Positions 5,783 through 13,179 of a DNA stretch of 64,000 nucleotides are shown piece after piece. A model generated the notes under the pieces. That model was not told the origin of the DNA. It searched no databases and saw only the letters and a program-made list of their open reading frames with translations. Within the stretch, counting starts at the first letter, position 1. Each line of letters begins with the position of its first letter. The position numbers and the translations under genes are program-made. This stretch comes from a virus: positions 1-64,000 of IMG/VR virus record IMGVR_UViG_3300037336_000025, one strand, 5' to 3'.

Positions 5783-8155
5783 ATGATCGAACCAAGTCAA
5801 AGTCTGCAACAAATCTTTGAAAATTCTGTTAGCATTGCTACACAACATCATCACGAATACATTACTATCGAACATATTGTTCTAGGTATTATGAATGATA
5901 AAGAGTCCTACGACCTCCTTGCAAGTTTTGGTGCTGATGCTAATTTTATCAAAACTAATCTAGAGCATTATATTAATAATAATCTAAACGATATTAAGAA
6001 CTCAGATCTCACAGTTAAGCCGAAGAAAACTAACTCAGTAGAACGTGTACTTAATCGATGCTTTACGCAGGTGTTGTTTAGCGGAAGACAACGTATGGAA
6101 GTAGCTGATGTTATTATCAGTGTGCTTTCAGAAAAAAATAGCTTTGGATTCTACTTCCTTACTAAAGGCGGAGTAACTAAAGAAAAGTTTGTAAAATATT
6201 TCCAAGAAAACATTGTTTTGGAAGAAAATCAAATAGAGGAAGAACAGGAACGTCGAGTGCCAAATTCTAATAATGCAGATAAAGTGTTAAATCAGTTCTG
6301 TACAAACTTGTCATTGAAGGCTAAACAACGAACTATTGATCCTGTTATTGGACGTAACGAAGAAATTGAAAAGATTCAACTAGTACTTGCTCGTCGTAAC
6401 AAGTGTAACGTTCTGATGGTCGGTGATCCAGGTGTTGGTAAAACTGCTATTGCAGAAGGCATTGCCCGCAAGATTCACGAGAAAAAAGTTCCTAAGTTTA
6501 TTCAGGATCACCAAGTATACTCATTAGATATTTCAGCATTACTTGCCGGTTCAAAGTATCGTGGTGATTTTGAAGAACGTGTTAAGAACGTATTAGCTGC
6601 TCTTGAAAAGAAAGGCAATATTATTCTGTTTATCGATGAAGCACATATGATGAACGGCGCAGGTGCTGGCGGCGGGCAAGCTAACGATCTTGCTAACATT
6701 CTTAAACCTGTTCTGACTAAAGGTGTTATTAAATTAATTGCATCAACTACTTGGGAAGAATATCGTAAGCACTTTGAAAAGGATCGTGCTCTCATGCGTA
6801 GGTTCCAGCGTGTCACGGTTGACGAGCCTACTCCGGAAATGGCTGTTAAGATTCTTAAAGGCGTTAGGAAGTATTACGAACAACATCATAATGTTAAGAT
6901 TACAGATGCTGCTATTGAACAGGCTGTAAAACTTTCTATTAAGTATATGGCTGATAAGAAACTGCCAGACAAGGCTATTGATATATTGGACTGTGCTGCT
7001 GCACGTTATAAAGTTAAAGATGATCCTACAATGGAAGGCGTTGAGCAGTTAGTTGACATCGAACAGATCACATACGAACTTAGTAAAATGATTAACATGC
7101 CGCTGGAAAGTGTTGCACAGAAAGAAAGCAAGAATCTTGCAGATCTCGAAAAAGGCATGAAGACTGCTGTGTACGGTCAAGACACTGCTGTTGGTATATT
7201 GCTTGACAAAATCTTTGTAGCACAAGCTGGAATGAAGAGTCCTAACAAGCCTATCGGTAGTTTCTTACTGCTTGGCCCGACTGGTACTGGTAAAACAGAA
7301 ACAGCTAAAGTGCTTGCAGACAAGATGGGCATGAATCTTATTCGCTTCGATATGGGCGAGTATCAAGAGAAGCACAGTGTTGCTAAATTGATCGGAGCAC
7401 CTCCTGGTTATGTAGGTTACGAAGATAACGCAGGGCAACTTATTACCAAGTTACAAGAAACTCCTAACGCTATCTTGTTGTTAGATGAAATTGAAAAGGC
7501 ACATCCGGATGTTACGAACATTTTGCTAGCGTTTATGGATAACGGATTTGTGACTGGGTCTAACGGTAAGACTGCTGACGGTCGTAATTGTATTTTACTG
7601 TTAACCAGCAACTTGGGTGCTAGGGACAATGAGAACAACACTATCGGATTTGGCGGACTAGATCGAGTAGGTGAAGACGACAAAGCAGTTAAAAAGTTTT
7701 TTGCGCCTGAGTTCCGCAATCGTTTAGATGCAGTTATCAAGTTTAGTAAGTTGAGTCCAGAAGTTGTTGTACAGATTGTTGGCAAGTTTATTGGCGAGTT
7801 GAATACTCAACTTAAAGATAAAGGTATTGAAATCGTAGTAGACAAAGCAGCAACCAAGTGGTTAGCCACTAACGGGTATGATAGCAAGATGGGTGCTCGT
7901 CCGTTGGCTAGACTTATTGATGAAAAGATCAAAAGTCCGCTGAGCCGTAGAGTCTTGTTTGGGGACCTAGTTGACGGTGGACGTGTTACTGTTAGTGTTG
8001 AAAATAACGAGCTATCATTTACTGTTGCTCCTATTCCTAAGCCAATAACTAAGGAAGAAAGAAAAGCTCGCAAAGCTGCCGCAGCAGCACAAAAAGAAAG
8101 GGAAATAAATGCTAATGTTACCGAAAGCCAAAACAACTCGTCGGAAGTTTTATAA
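5783..8155 (+). CDS. clpA: ClpA-like AAA+ unfoldase with ClpP-docking loop
   Basis: 790-residue double-ring Clp/Hsp100 ATPase. Order: Clp N-domain (about 1-145), AAA-1 with Walker A GDPGVGKT (214-221) and Walker B LFIDEAH (282-288), AAA-2 with Walker A GPTGTGKT (498-505) and Walker B LLLDEIEKAH (565-574), then a D2 small domain and a Lys/Ala-rich tail. No coiled-coil M domain lies between the rings, so it is ClpA-like, not a ClpB disaggregase. An I-G-F tripeptide (621-623) sits where ClpA carries its ClpP-binding loop, suggesting docking to host ClpP. No ClpP gene is seen in this window. It overlaps the next gene by 47 bases. Confidence 0.92.
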   Translation: MIEPSQSLQQIFENSVSIATQHHHEYITIEHIVLGIMNDKESYDLLASFGADANFIKTNLEHYINNNLNDIKNSDLTVKPKKTNSVERVLNRCFTQVLFSGRQRMEVADVIISVLSEKNSFGFYFLTKGGVTKEKFVKYFQENIVLEENQIEEEQERRVPNSNNADKVLNQFCTNLSLKAKQRTIDPVIGRNEEIEKIQLVLARRNKCNVLMVGDPGVGKTAIAEGIARKIHEKKVPKFIQDHQVYSLDISALLAGSKYRGDFEERVKNVLAALEKKGNIILFIDEAHMMNGAGAGGGQANDLANILKPVLTKGVIKLIASTTWEEYRKHFEKDRALMRRFQRVTVDEPTPEMAVKILKGVRKYYEQHHNVKITDAAIEQAVKLSIKYMADKKLPDKAIDILDCAAARYKVKDDPTMEGVEQLVDIEQITYELSKMINMPLESVAQKESKNLADLEKGMKTAVYGQDTAVGILLDKIFVAQAGMKSPNKPIGSFLLLGPTGTGKTETAKVLADKMGMNLIRFDMGEYQEKHSVAKLIGAPPGYVGYEDNAGQLITKLQETPNAILLLDEIEKAHPDVTNILLAFMDNGFVTGSNGKTADGRNCILLLTSNLGARDNENNTIGFGGLDRVGEDDKAVKKFFAPEFRNRLDAVIKFSKLSPEVVVQIVGKFIGELNTQLKDKGIEIVVDKAATKWLATNGYDSKMGARPLARLIDEKIKSPLSRRVLFGDLVDGGRVTVSVENNELSFTVAPIPKPITKEERKARKAAAAAQKEREINANVTESQNNSSEVL

Positions 8156-8789
8156 CAAGTGGGTTTACAAAGTATCCCTGTACATTAATGGTGCAGGGAT
8201 GCTTAGGAATCATACGTTAAGTGAGATACAAGACTTTTATCTAAGTGAAAAACCTGCTGAGCGTATGTGGACTACTCCTGGAAGAGCCTGGGATAATCGT
8301 GCTCAACTGTTAGCAGTTGCTGAGTTTTTATTAGACTATGACAAGACATTGTGGTCACAACGTGTAGGACACGGTTGCGTGGACCTGTATACTAACGATT
8401 GCAATTTTTATTCTTCAGTATTGAAAGAGTTTGAAGCCAATGTAAGAAATCGTAGCGAGCCTTCTGAAAACTCTATTGAACTGTTAAACGATCAGCACAT
8501 TATCCTTAGTAAAAAGCTGCCGCATGATAGATATAGATATAAAGTATTCCTAAAGCCACATCAACTGGCACGCGATCCTCAAGCCAAGCAAGATTACCTA
8601 ACCTGGGTTGCAGCGCAAAATAACCGCATTACTCTTACAGATTCTGTTAGAAGTTGGTTCATCCGTACTGAATGGAACTGGGATCGTAGATATGTGCTAG
8701 TAGAAGATGAGCAAACTCTGCTTATGCTTAAACTACGCAATAGCGATGTTATGGGCAAGGTTTATAATTACGTTATAAGCGATAAATAA
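8109..8789 (+). CDS. Conserved hypothetical phage protein, overlapping clpA
   Basis: 226 residues, soluble, rich in Trp, Tyr and Arg. The N-terminus is basic (KAKTTRRKFYNKWVYKV). A conserved-looking C-terminal block (KLPHDRYRYKVFLKPH, then TDSVRSWFIRTEWNWDRRYV) suggests a folded domain of unknown type. The start at 8109 overlaps clpA by 47 bases; an alternative ATG is six bases later. A GGGA ribosome site lies inside the end of clpA. I recognise no family or active site. Co-transcription with clpA is likely. The late promoter of the next gene lies across its stop codon. Confidence 0.65.
   Translation: MLMLPKAKTTRRKFYNKWVYKVSLYINGAGMLRNHTLSEIQDFYLSEKPAERMWTTPGRAWDNRAQLLAVAEFLLDYDKTLWSQRVGHGCVDLYTNDCNFYSSVLKEFEANVRNRSEPSENSIELLNDQHIILSKKLPHDRYRYKVFLKPHQLARDPQAKQDYLTWVAAQNNRITLTDSVRSWFIRTEWNWDRRYVLVEDEQTLLMLKLRNSDVMGKVYNYVISDK
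8781..8788 (+). promoter_or_regulatory. Late promoter box GATAAATA (leaderless geometry)
   Basis: GATAAATA overlapping the stop of the preceding gene. The ATG at 8794 is five bases after the box, exactly where T4-type late transcription would be expected to start, so the mRNA is probably leaderless. Confidence 0.65.
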
Positions 8790-8793
8790 CATT

Positions 8794-9168
8794 ATGGGCT
8801 TCGAAACATTAAAATTATTAGAAAATATCACTGTATCTTCTGCATACGGTAGAGATTATCAATCTGCATCAGATGCAGATACTGTATTTTACTCTGATAA
8901 AGACAAAGGTGCGGGATATCATAAACACAGTGATGGTATACACACCGTGTTGTTTCACGCAGAAGGACTAGTTGGAACTATTACTATACAAGCTACATTG
9001 GAGCTGTATCCTGGAGATAGTGACTGGTTTGATGTTTATACAGAAACGTTTGCTGTAGATAGTTCAAATTCAAATAGAGCTGCCACAATCACTGGCAAGT
9101 TTGTGTTTTTACGTGCTGCATACCACATCGAAGACGGTGAAATCATAAACGTTCGTTATAATCTCTAA
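8794..9168 (+). CDS. Small beta-rich protein, probable virion component
   Basis: 124 residues with alternating hydrophobic pattern typical of an all-beta domain (TVLFHAEGLVGTITIQATLE, then GKFVFLRAAYHI). No enzyme or membrane motif. Expression from a late promoter and position at the head of the internal/structural block suggest a decoration or head-associated protein; fibre or decoration domains of T4-like phages often carry such 'G.I.IQATLE' strands. That role is inference. Confidence 0.6.
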   Translation: MGFETLKLLENITVSSAYGRDYQSASDADTVFYSDKDKGAGYHKHSDGIHTVLFHAEGLVGTITIQATLELYPGDSDWFDVYTETFAVDSSNSNRAATITGKFVFLRAAYHIEDGEIINVRYNL

Positions 9169-9180
9169 CTTGCATTAAAC

Positions 9181-9188
9181 GATAAATA
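9181..9188 (+). promoter_or_regulatory. Late promoter box GATAAATA
   Basis: GATAAATA in the 48-base gap after the gene ending at 9168. Transcription would start near 9194, leaving a leader of about 23 bases before the ATG at 9217. Confidence 0.65.
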
Positions 9189-9216
9189 TAGTATAAGTTC
9201 TTTGGAATCCTACTAT

Positions 9217-9555
9217 ATGTTATTAAGAGAAATGTTTAGCCCTATCGGCGCACCAAATAATGAAGATCAAGATATCGACTGGCTCGATGATCTTAAGTTT
9301 TTCATCGATAATGATGATGTCATGCTTAATAGACACTTTTTTCCTGCGGTAAAGAGACACAAAGATTATCAAGGACATCCTAATGCATACAAAGTATACA
9401 TCCGTCCTATCGAACGTTGTAAGGACGCATACTGTAGTAAGTATAACGTAGAAGAACCCGAAAATAAATTCCCCAAAGAAAAAATAATTCAACTGGCAAA
9501 AATGATTGCTGGTGAGCAAGAGCAACATTTGACCTCAGGCGATTACGACAACTAA
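9217..9555 (+). CDS. Small conserved protein preceding the internal polyprotein
   Basis: The frame can be extended to a TTG at 9202, but ATG at 9217 gives a start MLLREMFSPIGAP that resembles the next gene's MFLRQLFED. The protein is 112 residues, acidic, with a conserved-looking centre (AVKRHKDYQGHPNAYKVYIRPI). Its first residues look like the capsid-targeting segments found in the neighbours, though the Glu cleavage residue is not obvious. Function unknown. It ends one base before the 851-residue gene. Confidence 0.6.
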   Translation: MLLREMFSPIGAPNNEDQDIDWLDDLKFFIDNDDVMLNRHFFPAVKRHKDYQGHPNAYKVYIRPIERCKDAYCSKYNVEEPENKFPKEKIIQLAKMIAGEQEQHLTSGDYDN

Positions 9556-9556
9556 T

Positions 9557-12112
9557 ATGTTTTTAAGACAATTATTTGAAGACGGTGGCAACCACATTAC
9601 ATTCTGCTTTGGCAGGTTTAATCCTCCTACCATTGGTCATAAACAGCTCTTTGATGTAATGAGCAGGCAGGGCGGTGATGTTAAAATATTCACTAGTCAA
9701 AGTCAAGACCCTAAAAAGAATCCTCTAGACTACGCTACGAAGATTAAATTCTTAAAGTTGATTGTACCAGAATACGCAAACAATATAGTTAGTGATGCAG
9801 GACTAAACACAGTTGTTAAAGTTGCAAGTCATTTATACAATCAAGGTTATCGTGATGCTACGTTTGTGGCAGGCAGTGATCGATTAGAAGAAATGAAAAA
9901 ACTCCTAGTAGCATATAATGGAGTAGAAGGTAAGAGTCATGGCTATTACAAATTTGATGTACTTGACTTTGTGTCGAGTGGCGAAAGAGAAGACGGTGCC
10001 GAAGGCGTTGCTGGTGTTAGTGCTAGTAGCGCTAGAGCTGCTGCTGCCACAGGCGATCTAGAAAAGTTTGCAGAAGCAACAGGTGCAGGGCAATATGCCA
10101 AAGCATTATATTCCGATGTACGTAAAGGCATGGGTATTAACAACAGTATAGAAGAAAACAATATGAGATCAAAAGAATTTACTCCTGCAGAGAAGCCAAG
10201 AAACTTTGTGGCCAAGAACGCTAAAATGGGCGGTGCTGGTCAGCACACGGATAAAAAGAAAGCTGAGAAACAGGGCGATGTCAAGCACAAAGGCAAAGAG
10301 TATGCCGAAGGCATGGCGGAGGGCGGCGGCGGTGGAGTCAGACAGTGGGCCAATCAAGTTCGCAAAGATCACGGTGCCGATGTCAAGTTTAGAAATCGTC
10401 AAGAAGGCAGCGGAGCAGTAGACAGTATTATTGCTAAAAATAGTCAAGGTGATATAGTGGGCGTATTCAATCGCAAGACTAATCACCCTACAGTATTTGA
10501 GCCAAAGACGGGTGTGGCGGAGGCCACTGGTGACAAGCCTTTCGACAACATGATGAAAAAAGTCACAAAGACTCCTACCGCTAAAGCAAGAAATACAGAA
10601 CGCATAAGACAAAAAAGAGAACGTGAAGAAGAAACACGTGATCGACTTAAAGGTGGCTTCGGTCCGAGCCCTGCAAATAAGTTAAGCATACGCGAACCAA
10701 AGGAAGGTAGCAGTGGCGCTATGGCCAATGCTGCAAGTCGATTGGTTAACAAAGATGATGGCAAAGTTGCAAAACTTCGAGCAGCTGGAGACAAGCGTCG
10801 TGAAGACCAATTAAAAAGCAGAAACATTGCCAAAAAGAATGAAGATGCAGCAAGTGTAGCGGAAAGTGATCCAAGTGGGCTGATGCATGCTGCCCGCCAT
10901 CTCAACAAAGAATTTCGTATCACTGCTGAAGTAGATGGTGTAGCAAAACGTGCTCGAGTGCAAGCGCAGAGTTCTAGAACAGCACAAGAAAAATTCATGA
11001 AACGCTATCCTACTGCACAGATACACAATGTTGAAGATATAACACAACAGATGAGTGAGACGGGTGTGGCGGAGGGTGGATTTTTTGATCCAGATCGACC
11101 CAATATTGGTGATGTAGTTAAACATAAACATAGTGGCGCCATGGGTCGAGTTAAAAAGATAGGAACACAAGGTGGCACTACTACGGTGTATTTCAAAGAT
11201 GCCAAAACAGGCGCAATGAATTATGGTGAGTGGAAGAAGCACGTGTTTCCAATTAAAAAGCAAGGTGTGGCGGAAGGTTCGTTTGGTTCAGGATATGGCA
11301 GGGTGTTTACTCTATATGTCAACACCGGCGAGAAGCCACCAACCAAGACCAAGACCAAAAAGTTTAAGCGTGAAGATGATGCTGTGGCCTGGGCAGAAGA
11401 CTATGCTGACACACACGACCAATATCCAACCCTCCAGATGGAAATAAAAGATGACAACGGTGGCGTGGTATGGGAACTAGAGGAATCACAGGGTGTGGCA
11501 GAAGGTTCATTTGGTAGTGGATTCAACGGTCCGTTCACCGCAGTGGTCAACACTGGTGAGCGTCCTAAATCAAGAACCAAAACTAAAAAATTCAAACGTG
11601 AGGATGATGCCATACTCTGGAGCGAAGACTGGTTAGAAGACTTTCCGCAGTATGTGTATGCTACCATTGAAGTCAAAGACTCAAACGATAATGTAGTTTG
11701 GCAAAGCGATGACGAGCAGGGTGTGGCAGAAGGTGAATTAAACGAGCTGATAGGTATGAACCAAGGCCCGGTAAAAAGAGATGTACCCCAACGAAAGAAA
11801 CCAACATTTGCTGAACTGGTTAAAAAGTCAACTGATAAACGATCAGCACTACAACGACAAAAAGATGGTGGCAAGAAAAACTGGTTTGCGGAAGACGATC
11901 ATGAAGGCATGTATAGCCCGCAAGCAATTAAGATGGGAAACTATTTCATCAAAGAATTTAATTTAACTGATGAAATGGATAAACAATTAGCAATTGAGAT
12001 AGTCGATAATTGTTTAGAGAGTGATTTGACTGATCCGGCTGAAATTAGAAAACAAGTGATAAAATACTTAAAACAAAGTGGAACAATTGTACAAAGTCGC
12101 AAAATAGGATAA
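9557..12112 (+). CDS. NMNAT-like nucleotidylyltransferase fused to modules separated by G-V-A-E sites (candidate capsid-internal polyprotein)
   Basis: 851 residues. Residues 1-8 (MFLRQLFE) resemble a T4 capsid-targeting segment. Residues 14-190 form a nucleotidylyltransferase domain: [10 protein letters not shown] (19-28, an HxGH variant), FVAGSDR (103-109) and VSASSAR (154-160, the ISSTxxR-like site), as in NadR/NMNAT enzymes. After a Lys-rich stretch come modules of mostly 67-114 residues, each ending in MAE, VAE or GVAE: Glu 255, 322, 436, 506, 573, 649 and 725. Module 507-573 looks SH3-like; 574-649 and 650-725 are a duplicated 76-residue domain. The sites fit the [hydrophobic]-x-Glu rule of T4 prohead protease, so processing into small internal proteins is inferred. 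The NMNAT part may act in the virion precursor or in NAD metabolism. Confidence 0.8.
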   Translation: MFLRQLFEDGGNHITFCFGRFNPPTIGHKQLFDVMSRQGGDVKIFTSQSQDPKKNPLDYATKIKFLKLIVPEYANNIVSDAGLNTVVKVASHLYNQGYRDATFVAGSDRLEEMKKLLVAYNGVEGKSHGYYKFDVLDFVSSGEREDGAEGVAGVSASSARAAAATGDLEKFAEATGAGQYAKALYSDVRKGMGINNSIEENNMRSKEFTPAEKPRNFVAKNAKMGGAGQHTDKKKAEKQGDVKHKGKEYAEGMAEGGGGGVRQWANQVRKDHGADVKFRNRQEGSGAVDSIIAKNSQGDIVGVFNRKTNHPTVFEPKTGVAEATGDKPFDNMMKKVTKTPTAKARNTERIRQKREREEETRDRLKGGFGPSPANKLSIREPKEGSSGAMANAASRLVNKDDGKVAKLRAAGDKRREDQLKSRNIAKKNEDAASVAESDPSGLMHAARHLNKEFRITAEVDGVAKRARVQAQSSRTAQEKFMKRYPTAQIHNVEDITQQMSETGVAEGGFFDPDRPNIGDVVKHKHSGAMGRVKKIGTQGGTTTVYFKDAKTGAMNYGEWKKHVFPIKKQGVAEGSFGSGYGRVFTLYVNTGEKPPTKTKTKKFKREDDAVAWAEDYADTHDQYPTLQMEIKDDNGGVVWELEESQGVAEGSFGSGFNGPFTAVVNTGERPKSRTKTKKFKREDDAILWSEDWLEDFPQYVYATIEVKDSNDNVVWQSDDEQGVAEGELNELIGMNQGPVKRDVPQRKKPTFAELVKKSTDKRSALQRQKDGGKKNWFAEDDHEGMYSPQAIKMGNYFIKEFNLTDEMDKQLAIEIVDNCLESDLTDPAEIRKQVIKYLKQSGTIVQSRKIG
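10507..11733 (+). repeat. Dispersed GC-rich micro-repeat coding G-V-A-E-G
   Basis: The core GGTGTGGC(G/A)GA(G/A)G occurs at 10511, 11063, 11264, 11492 and 11720, always in the same frame (GGT-GTG-GCx-GAx). The first two copies share an identical 17-mer starting GACGGG (10507-10523 and 11059-11075). A related GGCATGGCGGAGG lies at 10310. The GTG-GCG-GAG codons are GC-rich against an AT-rich background that usually uses GTT, GCA and GAA. Confidence 0.85.
11276..11731 (+). repeat. 228-bp tandem duplication (76-residue module, two copies)
   Basis: Copies at 11276-11503 and 11504-11731. Both encode GSFGSG(Y/F), then VNTGE(K/R)P, then a shared [12 protein letters not shown] block, and end E-x-QGVAE. 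The central block is nearly identical while the ends have diverged, so the duplication is not very recent. Confidence 0.88.
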
Positions 12113-12116
12113 TATT

Positions 12117-12446
12117 ATGGACCAACTAACTATTACAGATGCAGCTTACGCCAAGATACAAGACATCTTAGCAGAGGAAAATAATCCAGCACTTAAACTG
12201 CGAACATTCGTACAAGGTGGCGGGTGCAGTGGCTTTAGCTATGGATTTACTCTAGATACTGACCAGAACGAAGATGATTTTGTTATTAGTAAAGACAACA
12301 TCGCTATGTTAGTAGATGCAATGAGTATGCAGTATCTACAAGGAGCAGTGATCGACTACAAGGATGAAATTATGGGCAGTCAGTTTGTTATTAAAAATCC
12401 AAATGCACAATCAACCTGCGGATGCGGGAGTAGTTTTTCAGCATGA
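12117..12446 (+). CDS. A-type iron-sulfur carrier, IscA/ErpA/HesB family
   Basis: 109 residues, the normal length for the family. It has the three conserved cluster ligands: Cys37 in GGGCSGFSY, and Cys101 and Cys103 in STCGCGSSF near the C-terminus. Such proteins carry Fe-S clusters to target enzymes. In this phage the plausible clients are its own radical SAM proteins (QueE at 27406 and the one at 37527), but it could also support host Fe-S supply; both are inference. It starts four bases after the polyprotein stop and overlaps the next gene by four bases (ATGA), so it is expressed with the late internal-protein block. Confidence 0.9.
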   Translation: MDQLTITDAAYAKIQDILAEENNPALKLRTFVQGGGCSGFSYGFTLDTDQNEDDFVISKDNIAMLVDAMSMQYLQGAVIDYKDEIMGSQFVIKNPNAQSTCGCGSSFSA

Positions 12447-12640
12447 AACAATACCGTGTAACTTATAATGTCGATAAAGGCGAAGGCGATGAATGCGTAC
12501 TAGATGCAAACGATGCCTTACATAAAATGAAGGAAGGAATGTTTCTCGGAAGTGTTCCGGGTGTTGACACCTATCTAGTATATCCTGAACCTCGAAGTGT
12601 AGATTCAGATGAAAAAATTAACCCGTATAGTCAAGTATGA
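12443..12640 (+). CDS. Small hypothetical protein
   Basis: 65 residues, acidic, beginning [25 protein letters not shown], which looks like a small alpha/beta fold. No motif I recognise. ATGA overlaps at both ends with the Fe-S carrier and the following gene show it is part of the operon. It lacks the capsid-targeting-like N-terminus of its neighbours. Confidence 0.6.
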   Translation: MKQYRVTYNVDKGEGDECVLDANDALHKMKEGMFLGSVPGVDTYLVYPEPRSVDSDEKINPYSQV

Positions 12641-13179
12641 AAGCAAATGAAATTTTAACAGAAGCAGTCAAGCAACGTCTTGACGCTAAGTGCTGGAAAG
12701 GCAAACATAAAGAAGGCACCAAAATTAAAGGTGGCGTTAGAGTTAATAATTGTGTGCCTAACGAAAGTCTGCACCAAGAGTTCGACATGATTGAAAGCAT
12801 CATTGAACAGATTGCAGATTATCATGCTATCGACAGTGACCTTGTATGGGAAGATTTATCAAATCTCACAGACGACGAGCTATATGTGTTTGCTGTTACC
12901 CAACCGGTTAACGAAGATTGGCAAAAAGCCAATAAGAAAGACAAGACTGATGGTATGAGCAAGAAAGCCGTTAGTGCGTATCGTAGAGAAAATCCAGGTA
13001 GTAAATTAAAGACTGCGGTAACTACTAAGCCTGGCAAGTTAAAGAAAGGTAGCAAGGCTTCAAAGCGTCGAAGCAGCTATTGTTCTAGATCCGCTGGACA
13101 ACAGAAAATGCATAACATTAGCTGTAGTAAAACTCCGGACAAGGCAATCTGCAAAGCACGTAGGCGCTGGAACTGCTAA
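12637..13179 (+). CDS. Candidate capsid-internal basic protein with targeting-like N-terminus
   Basis: 180 residues. The start [11 protein letters not shown] matches the T4 capsid-targeting pattern (short, amphipathic, ending x-x-Glu before a small residue). Next come a Cys/Lys-rich block (CWKGKHKEGTKIKGG, about 19-33), an acidic helical middle (about 45-90), and a strongly basic Cys-containing C-terminal domain (about 104-180, with SAYRRENPGSKLKTAV and KASKRRSSYCSRSAG) of a kind I recall from other phage internal proteins. The basic tail suggests DNA binding inside the head. It overlaps the previous gene by ATGA and the next by one base. Confidence 0.7.
   Translation: MKANEILTEAVKQRLDAKCWKGKHKEGTKIKGGVRVNNCVPNESLHQEFDMIESIIEQIADYHAIDSDLVWEDLSNLTDDELYVFAVTQPVNEDWQKANKKDKTDGMSKKAVSAYRRENPGSKLKTAVTTKPGKLKKGSKASKRRSSYCSRSAGQQKMHNISCSKTPDKAICKARRRWNC

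Noticed and set aside
5783-8155. ClpB disaggregase
   Set aside because: No coiled-coil M domain between the two AAA modules, and an I-G-F ClpP-docking motif is present, so ClpA-like fits better.
10169-11263. Long minus-strand frames opposite the polyprotein
   Set aside because: Compositions are hydrophobic and unstructured, no ribosome site is visible, and the plus-strand frame runs intact through the whole region. They are shadows of a long gene with biased codons.
9557-12112. Intein or CRISPR-like explanation for the repeated G-V-A-E blocks
   Set aside because: Spacing is irregular, the repeats are in frame and short, there are no splicing motifs and no palindromic repeats with unique spacers. 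Module punctuation explains them better.
12087-12113. Possible sigma70 promoter (TTGTAC, 15-base spacer, GATAAT) before the Fe-S carrier
   Set aside because: The spacer is two bases short and both hexamers are poor. The gene is close enough to the polyprotein to be co-transcribed, so I did not list it.
12604-12631. Possible promoter TTCAGA-16-TATAGT ahead of the gene at 12637
   Set aside because: Two mismatches in each or one hexamer, and ATGA coupling already explains expression. It would fit the leaderless geometry but is too weak to call.
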